A stretch of 64,000 bases of DNA from Halorientalis persicus (GCF_900110215.1 NZ_FOCX01000009.1:96888-160887), one strand, 5' to 3'. Counted from the first letter of the stretch, positions 17,800 to 26,162 are shown. The notes: generated from the letters alone by a model not told the origin. Program-made: numbers and translations.

Positions 17800-17982
17800 A
17801 TACTGAGAACACCTGATGACCTCCACAGTTGCTGCTCACCGCAGACCGGGACGTTGGAATCTGTCGATATCTCGATTCCACGGTCCCCGATTAGCTCTAG
17901 CTGGTGACGGGCCTACTACCCTCATCCCAGCACTGACCGGCAGCCGTACAACGTTGGGCACCTGGTCGCAGTTCACCCGGAG

Positions 17983-19422
17983 GTGGCCGTGATGAGCGTT
18001 CGAGAACGGGTGAGTTCTCTGTTCAAGGGGCACGAGGAGTTCGATCTCACGTCGGGGGGCATTGGGAAGCCTCTGTTCTTCCTGTCGCTCCCAATCGTCA
18101 TCACGAACCTCTTCCAGACCGCATACAATCTCGCGGACACGTTCTGGCTCGGCCAATACAGCACGAATGCACTGGCGGCGATCAGCTTCGCATTCCCGAT
18201 GGTGTTCTTGCTCATTTCGCTGGGAATGGGTCTTTCCGTCGCTGGTAGCGTCCTCGTCGCACAGCATACCGGGGCCGAGGAAGAAGCCGAGGCCGAATAC
18301 GCGGCCTCGCAGACGATTACGTTCGCGATTCTCGCGTCGATTCTCCTCGGCGCGGTCGGATACGTCCTCGTCGAGGAGTTGCTTGGACTGCTCGGTGCAT
18401 CTCCGGCTGTCCTCCCAATGGCCACCAGCTACATGGAGGTCATCTCACTGGGGCTGCCCTTCATGTTCGGCTTTTTTGTTTTCATCGCGCTCATGCGGGG
18501 CTACGGGGATACGATCACTCCGATGCTCGTGATGTTCGGCTCGGTGGTCCTCAATATCGTCCTGGACCCATTCATGATCTTCGGCTGGGGGCCGTTACCT
18601 GAGCTCGGGATCGAGGGTGCTGCAATCGCGACCGTATTCTCACGTGGGCTCGCGATGCTGGTCGGACTCGCGATCATGTTCCAGGGCACTCGTGGTGTGC
18701 AGATCAATCTGCGCGATATGGCACCCGATCTCACGTATCTCCGGCGGCTGGTTCGGATCGGGCTCCCTGCATCTATCGAAGGCACGGGTCGTGCACTCTC
18801 GATCAACCTGCTGTTGTTCATCGTGGGGATGTTCCCGACGACGGTCGTCGCCGCTTTCGGGATCGGGACGCGCGTATTTTCGGTGATTTTCCTGCCGGCG
18901 GTCGCGGTGGCCCGCGGGGTCGAGACGATGACCGGACAGAACATCGGCGCGGACAAACCCGACCGTGCCGAGCAGGCGGCCGGCCTGGCAGCGAAAGTCC
19001 TCTTTGGCGTTCTCTCCGGAGCGGGCATCCTCGTGTGGGTTGGTGCAGCACCGATTGCGAGCGTGTTCACGACGGATCCCGCTGTCGTCGGTGTGACCGA
19101 AGAGTTCTTGCGCTACGTCGCGCTCACCTTCGGCTTCATCGGTGTAATGCGAGCGTACACGGGGAGCTTCCGGGGGGCCGGGAAGACCCTGACCGCCGCA
19201 GCGATTTCTGTGGTGATGCTCGGCGTGATCCGCTTACCCATCGCTTGGGTTGCGGCCGGGGCGATCGGTGAGACCGGCATTTGGCTGGCGTTCGCCATCT
19301 CGAACATCGCTGGGGCCGTGATCGCCTACCTGTGGTATCAGCGCGGGACCTGGCGAGAGGCCGACCTCACAGAGCGCGGGCCTGACATTGACGCGTCCGA
19401 ATCAACGGCGACGGATGATTAA
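17983..19422 (+). CDS. MATE-family multidrug/sodium antiporter, 479 aa
   Basis: A 12-helix efflux protein of the MATE family that would use a cation gradient to export drugs or metabolites. The two homologous six-helix halves are visible. The first opens with GKPLFFLSLPIVITNLFQTAYNLADTFWLG, cut here by PI/NL positions typical of the family. The second starts near LVRIGLPASIEG. FRGAGKT and MRGYGDT are the matching loops of the two halves. Starts at GTG 17983 or ATG 17992 are possible. The palindrome upstream suggests control by the TetR protein encoded at 26165. Confidence 0.88.
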   Translation: MAVMSVRERVSSLFKGHEEFDLTSGGIGKPLFFLSLPIVITNLFQTAYNLADTFWLGQYSTNALAAISFAFPMVFLLISLGMGLSVAGSVLVAQHTGAEEEAEAEYAASQTITFAILASILLGAVGYVLVEELLGLLGASPAVLPMATSYMEVISLGLPFMFGFFVFIALMRGYGDTITPMLVMFGSVVLNIVLDPFMIFGWGPLPELGIEGAAIATVFSRGLAMLVGLAIMFQGTRGVQINLRDMAPDLTYLRRLVRIGLPASIEGTGRALSINLLLFIVGMFPTTVVAAFGIGTRVFSVIFLPAVAVARGVETMTGQNIGADKPDRAEQAAGLAAKVLFGVLSGAGILVWVGAAPIASVFTTDPAVVGVTEEFLRYVALTFGFIGVMRAYTGSFRGAGKTLTAAAISVVMLGVIRLPIAWVAAGAIGETGIWLAFAISNIAGAVIAYLWYQRGTWREADLTERGPDIDASESTATDD

Positions 19423-19516
19423 CCCAGATCATTCTACCAGCAGGAAATCCCGGCGTTCGCTCCGGGGAGGGGCCACTGTCAGAACACCTAAGTCTGGTCT
19501 GTCCCAATATTCGATT

Positions 19517-19915
19517 ATGACTAACCAGTCAGTCAGTCTCCCTGCTGGATGGTCACCAGCGTCCGGAGGTGATCTCGACGGGGCGAAAGTCTACGTGTAC
19601 GATGTAACTGATTCGAAGCGCATCCTCGTTGGCCTCCACTCCCAGTCAAAGGAAGATACGGGACCCATTCAGCTTCGCGCCTCGACTATCGAGGAGAAAG
19701 CATCGGTCAACCGCCACGATTTCGTCGTCGCTGAGTACGACGACCCCTCAACGGCCATAGACGAGGTAGAAGCATTTATGGACCTTCTGAGCGAGTCGCT
19801 TTCGGCCGACCAGACAGAGGACGAACGACTCTTCGTCAGCGTACAGGAGCTCATCACTGAGTTCACGGCAGCCGAGTGTGGGTGGCGGTCGATCTTTTCA
19901 CGAGGGGGGCTATGA
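19517..19915 (+). CDS. Hypothetical protein co-transcribed with UspA, 132 aa
   Basis: A small protein of unknown family: MTNQSVSLPAGWSPASGG, then VYVYDVTDSKRILVGLHS and a helical acidic C-terminus with a lone Cys. It overlaps the next gene (UspA) by ATGA, so the two are translationally coupled. Its first codons overlap a copy of the 18-bp TetR-type palindrome, which suggests leaderless transcription with the operator on the start site. A longer frame upstream exists, but the palindrome, promoter-like sequence and codon quality favour ATG 19517. Confidence 0.6.
   Translation: MTNQSVSLPAGWSPASGGDLDGAKVYVYDVTDSKRILVGLHSQSKEDTGPIQLRASTIEEKASVNRHDFVVAEYDDPSTAIDEVEAFMDLLSESLSADQTEDERLFVSVQELITEFTAAECGWRSIFSRGGL
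19518..19535 (+). promoter_or_regulatory. TetR-type operator over the start of the 19517 gene
   Basis: TGACTAACCAGTCAGTCA differs by one base from the site before the MATE gene. The arms TGACTAAC and GTCAGTCA match 7 of 8. It overlaps codons 1-6, so part of the conservation could be coding, but the match in length and phase to the two non-coding copies argues for a bound site. Confidence 0.55.
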
Positions 19916-20433
19916 CTGATACTCACACCGACGACGATGGAGCGAGCAGAAAGAATGGCTCGGCGTATTCACGGATTTTGGTTCCGACGGATGGCAGCGA
20001 CCTAGCGCGCCGAGCGCTCGAGGAGGCATGCACGATTGCCGGACTTACCGATGCGACGATTCACGTCCTGTATGTCGTCGACGATGCGGCGATCGCCGAA
20101 CTCGCAACGGACGCGAGTCTCGATGAGGTGAGTCTCGACGCCGATGTCCACCGACTCTTCGATCGGTTTGAGGCGGTCGGCGAACACGCGATCGAGGACA
20201 TCCAAACGACGGCAGGTGAACGAGGCGTCGACATCGTCACGGCGGTCCGACGCGGGATCCCCGACGAGGAGATTCTCGCATACGTAAACGAGCAGGACAT
20301 CGACCTTATCGTGATGGGGACCCATGGGCGCCGTGGCGTCCAGCGGTATCTCCTCGGAAGTACGACGGAACGAGTCCTCCGGCGTGTAACAACGCCCGTC
20401 CTCGCAGTCCACGAGCAGAACGACAAAATGTGA
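19912..20433 (+). CDS. Universal stress protein UspA family, 173 aa
   Basis: A single Usp domain of the ATP-binding type. It begins with a polar tail, then YSRILVPTDGSDLARRALEEA. The C-terminal nucleotide motif is GTHGRRGVQRYLLGSTTERVLR, cut here as GTHGRRG and GSTTERV, then TPVLAVH. This keeps the G-2x-G-9x-G(S/T) pattern of ATP-binding Usps. Its ATG overlaps the stop of the preceding gene (ATGA). Usps support survival under stress; the coupling to a putative TetR-controlled promoter suggests it is induced with the efflux pump. Confidence 0.88.
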   Translation: MTDTHTDDDGASRKNGSAYSRILVPTDGSDLARRALEEACTIAGLTDATIHVLYVVDDAAIAELATDASLDEVSLDADVHRLFDRFEAVGEHAIEDIQTTAGERGVDIVTAVRRGIPDEEILAYVNEQDIDLIVMGTHGRRGVQRYLLGSTTERVLRRVTTPVLAVHEQNDKM

Positions 20434-20640
20434 CCTGTGGTTCGAACTCGAGTCGCTCGTCGACGAAACGGCGTACGACGACGTCGTCGCCCCCACGGAA
20501 CTGCAGATCAGTCTCAGCGATGGGTTGGACGACGCCGAGAGCGCTCGGCTCGATATCCAGTGAAGCGAACTGGGGATGTATTCGTTCCACTACGTCGATT
20601 GCGACGGCGTCAACTGGCGCTTCGATCCACCACACCGGGT
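20432..20640 (+). pseudogene. Fragment of a conserved haloarchaeal hypothetical gene with internal stop
   Basis: The frame from 20432 reads DLWFELESLVDETAYDDVV, APTELQISLSDGLDDAESARLDIQ, then TGA at 20561-20563, then SELGMYSFHYVDCDGVNWRFD. The last part resembles a haloarchaeal family with SFHY-DG-NWRFDRHPN, where a tryptophan is expected at the stop, so TGG has become TGA. The 3' part after about 20635 is missing. It begins over the UspA stop codon, so the start is also lost. Confidence 0.55.
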
Positions 20641-20680
20641 TAGCTCTTTTCCCGCTGGCACGCCCGGAGCCGGCGGGACC

Positions 20681-22132
20681 TCACCCGTCCCAGAAGAAGG
20701 CGGTATCGAGGTCGTGGGGTTCGTGCCCGCCGCCCGTCAGCGCGCGGTCGAGATACGACTCCAGGCGGTCTCCGTAGTCGGGGTGTGCACACTCGTCGAC
20801 TAGAAGACGAGCGCGCTCGCGGGGGCTGGTCCCCCGGAGGTCCGCGACACCGCGTTCGGTGACGACGGCGTCGACGTCGTGTTCGGTGTGGTCGACGTGG
20901 GGCACCATCGGGACGATCCGCGAGACGTCGCCGCTGGCTGCCGTTGAGGGAAGTGCGATCACCGACAGCGCGGCGTTGCGGGTGAAGTCGGCGCTCCCGC
21001 CGATCCCGTTGAGCGCGATCGAGCCGTCGACATGCGTGGAGTTGGTGTGCCCGTACAGGTCCACTTCCAGAGCGCTGTTGACCGCGATCACACCGAACCG
21101 GTCGATCAGCGCGGGGCTGTTGGACACGTCTGCGGGTCGCAGGACAACGTCCTCGGCGTACCGGTCGGCGTCGGCGAACAGGCGGTCCTGGCCCTCGGCC
21201 GAGAGTGCCAGCGACGTAGCACTCGCACACTTGAGCTGGCCCGCATCGAGCAGGTCGAGCAGGCCGTCCTGGATCACTTCGCCGTAGTAGATCAGGTCCC
21301 GGTCGCCGAAGTCCGCGTCGCCGAACGCGCTCATCAGGGCGTTGCCGAGACTGCCGACGCCGAACTGGAGGCGCACCGAATCACCGTGGATCGGTGAGCG
21401 CTCGACCTCCGTTTCGAGGAACGCCCGGAGGTTGTCCGCGATCGCCCGGTCAGTCTCCGTCGGATCGCGGAACTCGTAGGGCTCGTCGCGGTGATCCGTC
21501 TCGACCACCGCAGTCAGGGAATCTGGATCGAACTCGATCCGGGACCCCCCGATCCGCTCGCCGGGGCTCGAAAGCGGGACCGGATCGCGATCCGGCGGGA
21601 GCCCCGGCCGATACACGTCGTGAAACGCCGCCAGGTCCAGCGGCTGTGAACGGTTCAGTTCGACGATCAGTTCGTCGGCGTGGTCGACCCAGGCCGGCGT
21701 GTGCCCGAGCGACGTGGAGGGGATCAGCCAGTCCTCGCCGACGGCGACGGCCTCGACGACGGCCACGTCGGCCTCGGCGAGGTCGCCGAAGCCCACGTCG
21801 TCGGCGAGCGTCGAGATGTGGCGGTCGGCGAAGGCGATTCGCCCGTCGTTGAGCGCATCGCGGACCTGCGGGCGCGCCTGGTAGGGGAACCGCCTGGCGA
21901 TGGCGTCGGCCTCCACGAGAGCCACGTCGATCTCCTCGCCGACGCTCCCGCCGCTGACGACGGTGAGCGCGAGGTCCCGGTCAGAGTCCGCCAGCGCCAG
22001 CGGGACGGCCTTGGGGTAACCGACGCTGCCGAACCCGCTCGTCAGCAGGGTGGCGTCGGCCGCGATCCGTACGGCCGCGGTCGCGGCGTCGACGGTCGGG
22101 AGGTCGCCCTCGGTGCGGGAGAGGTGACTCAC
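20681..22132 (-). CDS. Acetyl-CoA hydrolase/CoA-transferase family protein, 483 aa
   Basis: A class I CoA-transferase/hydrolase (Cat1/Ach1/4-hydroxybutyrate CoA-transferase type), which moves CoA between carboxylic acids via a glutamyl-CoA intermediate. Visible marks are the N-terminal glycine loop SGFGSVGYPKAVPLAL, VQLQFGVG-type LQFGVGSLGNAL, YYGEVIQDGLLDLLDAG with the candidate catalytic Glu, and the C-terminal GIGGSADFTRNAALSV. GTG 22132 overlaps the stop of the MaoC gene (GTGA), giving tight coupling. It is the last gene of a four-gene acyl-CoA operon. Likely job: activating or releasing a dicarboxylic or hydroxy acid handled by the operon. Confidence 0.83.
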   Translation of the reverse strand: MSHLSRTEGDLPTVDAATAAVRIAADATLLTSGFGSVGYPKAVPLALADSDRDLALTVVSGGSVGEEIDVALVEADAIARRFPYQARPQVRDALNDGRIAFADRHISTLADDVGFGDLAEADVAVVEAVAVGEDWLIPSTSLGHTPAWVDHADELIVELNRSQPLDLAAFHDVYRPGLPPDRDPVPLSSPGERIGGSRIEFDPDSLTAVVETDHRDEPYEFRDPTETDRAIADNLRAFLETEVERSPIHGDSVRLQFGVGSLGNALMSAFGDADFGDRDLIYYGEVIQDGLLDLLDAGQLKCASATSLALSAEGQDRLFADADRYAEDVVLRPADVSNSPALIDRFGVIAVNSALEVDLYGHTNSTHVDGSIALNGIGGSADFTRNAALSVIALPSTAASGDVSRIVPMVPHVDHTEHDVDAVVTERGVADLRGTSPRERARLLVDECAHPDYGDRLESYLDRALTGGGHEPHDLDTAFFWDG

Positions 22133-22704
22133 TTCAGGTCCTCCGGTTGGGTGCCGACGCCGTCGGGCCACCCCGTCGGCTGTGCGGCGGAAGGGTTGGC
22201 GGACTCACGTTTCAATACCATGGGCGTCCGCTCAAGCGAGAGGACGAGGTCGTCGTCCTGGTTGTACGCGCGGAGTTCGGTGGTGACGATACCGACGTGA
22301 TCGCGGGACTCGGACTCGCGCGTGTCGATCACCTCGCTCTCGGCGAAGATTGTGTCGCCGTGGAAGACGGGCGCGTGGTGGCGGATGTTATCGTAGCCGA
22401 GGTTCGCCGTGGCGTTGGCCGAGACGTCGACGACGCTCATGCCGACCGCGAGCGCGATGACGAATGTGCCATCGACGAGGCGCTCGCCGAACTCCGTCTC
22501 GCTAGCGTAGGCCTCGTTGAAGTGCATCGGGTTGAGGTTCATCGTCAGGTTGGTGAACCAGACGTTGTCCGTCTCGGTCACCGTCCGCCCGTAGGGGTGT
22601 TTGTATACGTCGCCGACGCTGAAGTCCTCGAAGAATCGGCCCTGCCAGCCCTGGACCAGTCGTCTGTCCTGTTCGCCGTTCGTGGTATCGTCGGTGTCTG
22701 TCAT
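22129..22704 (-). CDS. MaoC-like hydratase (itaconyl/mesaconyl-CoA hydratase-like), 191 aa
   Basis: A single hot-dog MaoC domain that hydrates enoyl-CoA thioesters. FFEDFSVGDVYKHPYGRTV opens the domain. NLTMNLNPMHFNEAYA holds the catalytic N-x-x-x-x-H dyad region, and FGERLVDGTFVIALAVGMS is the hydratase signature. The wording TVTETDNVWFTNLTMN is closest, from memory, to the mesaconyl-C4-CoA/itaconyl-CoA hydratase group. ATG 22704 lies 20 bp after the acyl-CoA dehydrogenase gene. With the CoA-transferase it recalls the RipA/RipB pair of itaconate breakdown, but no citramalyl-CoA lyase is nearby. Confidence 0.8.
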   Translation of the reverse strand: MTDTDDTTNGEQDRRLVQGWQGRFFEDFSVGDVYKHPYGRTVTETDNVWFTNLTMNLNPMHFNEAYASETEFGERLVDGTFVIALAVGMSVVDVSANATANLGYDNIRHHAPVFHGDTIFAESEVIDTRESESRDHVGIVTTELRAYNQDDDLVLSLERTPMVLKRESANPSAAQPTGWPDGVGTQPEDLK

Positions 22705-22724
22705 TGGTCTCTCGGTGTCGTCTA

Positions 22725-23927
22725 TCAGTACGAGCGGGGCAGATCGAGTACGTTCTCGCCAATGTAGTTGAGCACGAGCTGCTGGGTGATCGGGACCAGC
22801 CGCGTCAGCCGCGCCTCCCGGAAATACCGCTCGACATCGTACTCGCGGGCGACGCCGAAGCCGCCGTGGGCCTGGACCGCCGCGTCGGCGGCCTCGAAGG
22901 CCGCGTCGGCTGCGAGGTACTTTGAGACGTTCGCCCGCGCCCCGACGGCCTTTGCGTCGCCGTCCCGTTCGCTGGCTGTGGCCGCGCTGTACGTCGTCTG
23001 TTTGGCGGCCTGGACCCGGGCGTAGGCCTCCGCTAGCGGGTGCTGGATCGCTTGGTTCTTCCCGATGGAGCGGCCGAACACCTCCCGCTCGGCGGCGTAA
23101 TCGACGCCCGCTTCGAGTGCTGCCTCGCCGAGGCCGACGCACTCGGCAGCGATGACCAGCCGCTCCTCGTTGAGGCCGTCGAGCATCTGATAGAAGCCCT
23201 CGTCTGCCTCGCCGACGAGGCGGTCCGCCGGCAAGCGGAGGTCCTCGAACCACATCTCGTAGGAGTGGACGAAGTTGCTGGCGGTCTTGTCGATCCGTTC
23301 GATCGTCAGCCCGCCCCGGTCGAAGGCCTCCTCCAAGTCGATCAGGAACATCGAGATGCCCCTGGTGCGCTTCTCGACCTCTCCTTTGGGCGTCGTCCGG
23401 GCCATCAGGAGGATGTAGTCGCTGGCGTCGACCCGCGATATCCAGATTTTCTGGCCGTTGACGACGTACTCGTCGCCGTCGCGCTCGGCGCGGGTCGCTA
23501 TCGATGTGGAGTCAGACCCCGCGTTCGGTTCGGTGAGGCCGAACGACTGGATCACCTCCTCGCCGCTGGCAAGTTTCGGCAGGAGTTCCTCCCTGAGGGA
23601 CTCGCTCCCGTAGTTGACCAGCGGTGGGGTGTTGTAGATTGCGCCGTGGACCGCCTGCGCGGCGCTGAACCCGCCGCCGCTGGCGGCGATCTCCTCCATC
23701 ATGACGATGACCTCCTCGGTCCCCATACCGGCCCCGTCGTACTCTTCGGGGATCAGCGCCCCGAACCAGCCTCCGTCGGCCAGTTCGTCGACGAACTCCT
23801 GTGGGTACTCCCCGGCGGCGTCCTTCTCGCGCCAGTACGACGCCTCGAAGTCGTCGCAGATGTCCCGTATCGAGTCCCGGACCAGCCGTTGCTGGTCGGT
23901 GAGCCGTACCGTGTCTCGCTGTACCAT
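22725..23927 (-). CDS. Acyl-CoA dehydrogenase, 400 aa
   Basis: An FAD-dependent alpha,beta-desaturase of acyl-CoAs. QSFGLTEPNAGSDSTSIATRA and NGQKIWIS are the flavin/substrate strands, and VQAHGGFGVAREYDVERYFREARL is the C-terminal signature. The usual catalytic Glu in an IYEGT motif is missing (here RLVPITQQ). A glutamate in GLNEERLVIAAE sits where isovaleryl-CoA and long-chain dehydrogenases carry theirs, so this enzyme probably uses that alternative base. It is second in the operon, between MmgE/PrpD and MaoC. A branched or bulky acyl-CoA substrate is plausible. Confidence 0.88.
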   Translation of the reverse strand: MVQRDTVRLTDQQRLVRDSIRDICDDFEASYWREKDAAGEYPQEFVDELADGGWFGALIPEEYDGAGMGTEEVIVMMEEIAASGGGFSAAQAVHGAIYNTPPLVNYGSESLREELLPKLASGEEVIQSFGLTEPNAGSDSTSIATRAERDGDEYVVNGQKIWISRVDASDYILLMARTTPKGEVEKRTRGISMFLIDLEEAFDRGGLTIERIDKTASNFVHSYEMWFEDLRLPADRLVGEADEGFYQMLDGLNEERLVIAAECVGLGEAALEAGVDYAAEREVFGRSIGKNQAIQHPLAEAYARVQAAKQTTYSAATASERDGDAKAVGARANVSKYLAADAAFEAADAAVQAHGGFGVAREYDVERYFREARLTRLVPITQQLVLNYIGENVLDLPRSY

Positions 23928-23971
23928 CTGACCACTTAAACCTGTATGAGAGCAGATATTAAAGGCACGGA

Positions 23972-25306
23972 CTACTGTCCGTCGACGGTCACTGCCGCGG
24001 TCGCGTCCTCGGCGGTCCGGAGCGAGGAGAGCCGATCGTAGAGCGTGTCGACGGCGGTTTCAGTCAGCACAACGCCGGCACACTCCGCGAACTTCGTCCG
24101 CAGTTCCCCGTCGGAAAGGGGGTTCTCGTGAGTCCCCGGCGGGTCCTCCTGGCGGCGCTCGCGCGTCCCGTCGGTGGTATCGACCCGGACCACCGACGCG
24201 TGAGAGTCGTAGGGCAGCGACTCGTCGACGTCGAAGGCGACCCGCTCGCGGACGCGCTGGACGCCGGGGTCGTCGATGGCGTCGTCGCGGAACGCCGCCA
24301 GCCCGACCCGGTCGCGGACGACGCCGCTCGCGACGCAGTACTCCATGGAGAACTTCGCCTCAAGCCCGGTATCGGGGTCCGCGTGGTGGAGCGCGTCGGC
24401 AGCGCCCCGGGCGGCCGCGACCTCGATGCGATCGACAGCGTCGGGGGCCAGGTCCGCAGTCAGCGCCTGGGTGGCTGCGATGGCCGTGTGGGTGAAATAA
24501 CAGCAAGGGAAGGCCTTGACGTGGATTCCCTCCTCACGGAGGCGAAAGCGTTCGCCGATCGAGAAGGTCCCGCGCTCGTCGGGCCCGTACAGGTCCCAGA
24601 ATCCGCGTTCGCCGCTGATCGCGGCGTCGTCGGCGGTCAGTCCCTCGTGGGCGAGTCGCGCCGCCGTGACGCCGGCCCGCGAACACAGTCCCGCGTGGAG
24701 GGGTTTGGTCTCCGAGCCGAAGTTGCGTTTGAGGCCCGCTGGCATCGAGGCGGCCGCGGTCAGCGCGCGTTCGATGGCCGCGGCGTCCTGGTCCAGCAGG
24801 TGCGCGACTGCGGCCGCGGCTCCGAAGGTCCCGAACGTGGCCGTGGCGTGCCATCCGGCCTCGTAGTGAGCTGGACTGACCGGCCCCGCGACGGCGCACT
24901 CGGTCTCGAAGCCCGCGACGAAGGCGGTGATCAGGTCGCGGCCGTTGGCGTCGGCCATTTCGGCGACCGCGAGCAGCGGCGGTACGAGCGTCACGCTTGG
25001 GTGACCGTCCATCGCCCACGAGAGGTCGTCGTAGTCCAGCGCGTGACTGGCGGTCCCGACCCGCAACGCCGCCTCGGCCGGCGACTCATCGGTGGTGACG
25101 CCCAGCAGCGTCCCGGCCGCGGCGTCTCCGAGCGTGATCTCCGCGGCCGAGGCCACGGTCCGTCCAGCCCCCTCGACGGCTCCTGCCAGCGTCACGCCCA
25201 CAGTGTCGAGGAACGCCCGCTCGACGGTCTTGACGACGCTCTTGGGGAGGTCCGCGTAGGAAAGGTCGGCGACGAATTCGCTCGCCACCGCTTCAGGTCG
25301 TGTCAT
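23972..25306 (-). CDS. MmgE/PrpD-family dehydratase or decarboxylase, 444 aa
   Basis: The family includes 2-methylcitrate dehydratase and cis-aconitate decarboxylase. The marks are AFLDTVGVTLAG near residue 35, ASHALDYDD, GWHATATFGTFGAAAAVA, LKRNFGSETKPLHAG and the C-terminal-domain entry KAFPCCYFTHTAI. ATG 25306 begins MTRPEAVASEFVADLSY, a normal family start; the longer reading upstream is low quality. It is the first gene of the operon with acyl-CoA dehydrogenase, MaoC and CoA-transferase. Its product could be a C5-C7 carboxylic acid fed to the CoA-transferase. The exact reaction is not readable from sequence. Confidence 0.83.
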   Translation of the reverse strand: MTRPEAVASEFVADLSYADLPKSVVKTVERAFLDTVGVTLAGAVEGAGRTVASAAEITLGDAAAGTLLGVTTDESPAEAALRVGTASHALDYDDLSWAMDGHPSVTLVPPLLAVAEMADANGRDLITAFVAGFETECAVAGPVSPAHYEAGWHATATFGTFGAAAAVAHLLDQDAAAIERALTAAASMPAGLKRNFGSETKPLHAGLCSRAGVTAARLAHEGLTADDAAISGERGFWDLYGPDERGTFSIGERFRLREEGIHVKAFPCCYFTHTAIAATQALTADLAPDAVDRIEVAAARGAADALHHADPDTGLEAKFSMEYCVASGVVRDRVGLAAFRDDAIDDPGVQRVRERVAFDVDESLPYDSHASVVRVDTTDGTRERRQEDPPGTHENPLSDGELRTKFAECAGVVLTETAVDTLYDRLSSLRTAEDATAAVTVDGQ

Positions 25307-25424
25307 GGCGCGTAGTGACCGACGCCGGTGGTTAAGCGTTTGGTCGGCAGCCGTCGTTCCGGAAGATCGAACGATATGTATTGTGTGATATTCTGCCACG
25401 TAGCACGGACGAAGGCGACGATGC

Positions 25425-25660
25425 GGGGGGACGGTCCGGACCGTCGCGACCATCTTCGATGTCGTCGAGGCGCTGAAACGCCCGGGCGCGCGAGGGCGTC
25501 GGCACTCGCGGCCGACCTCGGCGTCGCGAAGAGCACGGCCAACCGGCACCTCTCGACGCCTCTATACCTTGAGTACGTCACCCGCGAAGACGACGTGATC
25601 CACGTCGAGTTGCGGTTCCTCGACCTCGGGCAGCAGCGCAAATTCGATGTGTCTCACTGA
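25425..25660 (+). pseudogene. Broken IclR-family regulator (N-terminal HTH only)
   Basis: TVRTVATIFDVVEALKRPGARG appears in one frame (about 25433-25495; cut here as TVRTVATIFDVVEAL and KRPGARG). It continues after a frameshift as RASALAADLGVAKSTANRHL, then YLEYVTREDDVIHVELRFLDLG in another frame to 25660. Together this is the IclR winged-helix domain. The ligand-binding domain is absent, and the start codon is not evident. It lies divergently before the MmgE/PrpD operon, where an IclR regulator would be expected, so that operon may have lost its local regulator. Confidence 0.75.
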
Positions 25661-25699
25661 ATCGAACAGTGAAGTACCTCTGGGACAAGCCCTGAGGCT

Positions 25700-26015
25700 T
25701 CACCGTCTTGGGACCACACCGCTCCCACAAGTAAATCTAATTCCCCTCCACCTTCTCAGTCTAGGAGTCGGCTGGAAGTCACACCCGAACCAACCAGGTC
25801 CGTGAGGGTCGGTGGCTCCACTCCACCCGACAACTCCCGTCGCACCGCCAGTAGCGGATTTTGAGAGGTGTCGCATTTCCAGTCGACACGACCGCTTCGG
25901 ATTAAGGCCTTTAACCCGCGTCACGGTCGGTAAACCACTATACATGACGTGGCAAATTCAACGTGGTGACGGGCTTCACCCTCGGGGTCGAACCCCGAGG
26001 CACTCGCCCTGAACA
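25700..26015 (+). mobile_element. Non-coding relic ending in palindromic repeat (copy 2)
   Basis: No gene is supported here. The right end holds CCTCGGGGT-CGA-ACCCCGAGG (25980-26000), a perfect 9-bp hairpin, preceded by GGGCTTCA and followed by CACTCGCCCTGAAC. The layout repeats at 15.58 and 44.75 kb. The rest has no open frame with good codon use. It is best read as a palindrome-associated miniature relative of an IS200/IS605 element. Confidence 0.55.
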
Positions 26016-26144
26016 GCCTATAGCGGTCGCCGTCGTCGACGCTGTTCCTCGAACAGAAGGCTGGCGAGATTGCAGTCGGGTCGATGCACTCGGTCGATCA
26101 GCTCTTCGATAACGTCTCATAACCGTAATGCCTTTGGAACATCC

Positions 26145-26162
26145 TGACTAACTAGTTAGTTA
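26145..26162 (+). promoter_or_regulatory. Autoregulatory operator directly before the TetR gene
   Basis: TGACTAACTAGTTAGTTA: the 14-bp core ACTAACTAGTTAGT is a perfect palindrome, and its end lies 2 bp before the ATG at 26165. The start is thus probably leaderless, with the operator on the transcription start. It matches the MATE-upstream site at 16 of 18 positions. Self-binding by the downstream TetR protein is the simplest reading. Confidence 0.7.

Noticed and set aside
17816..17992. 58-codon frame between the TetR-type palindrome and the MATE gene, ending in TGATG overlap
   Set aside because: Position is suggestive of a leader gene, but composition is basic and codon use poor; kept only as a remark.
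22705..23253. Upstream extension of the MaoC reading frame
   Set aside because: It overlaps the acyl-CoA dehydrogenase gene and is arginine-rich nonsense; the MaoC domain starts at ATG 22704.
24128..25315. Plus-strand frame of 395 codons
   Set aside because: Antisense shadow of the MmgE/PrpD gene; no motif and an unnatural Arg/Gly/Val-rich composition.
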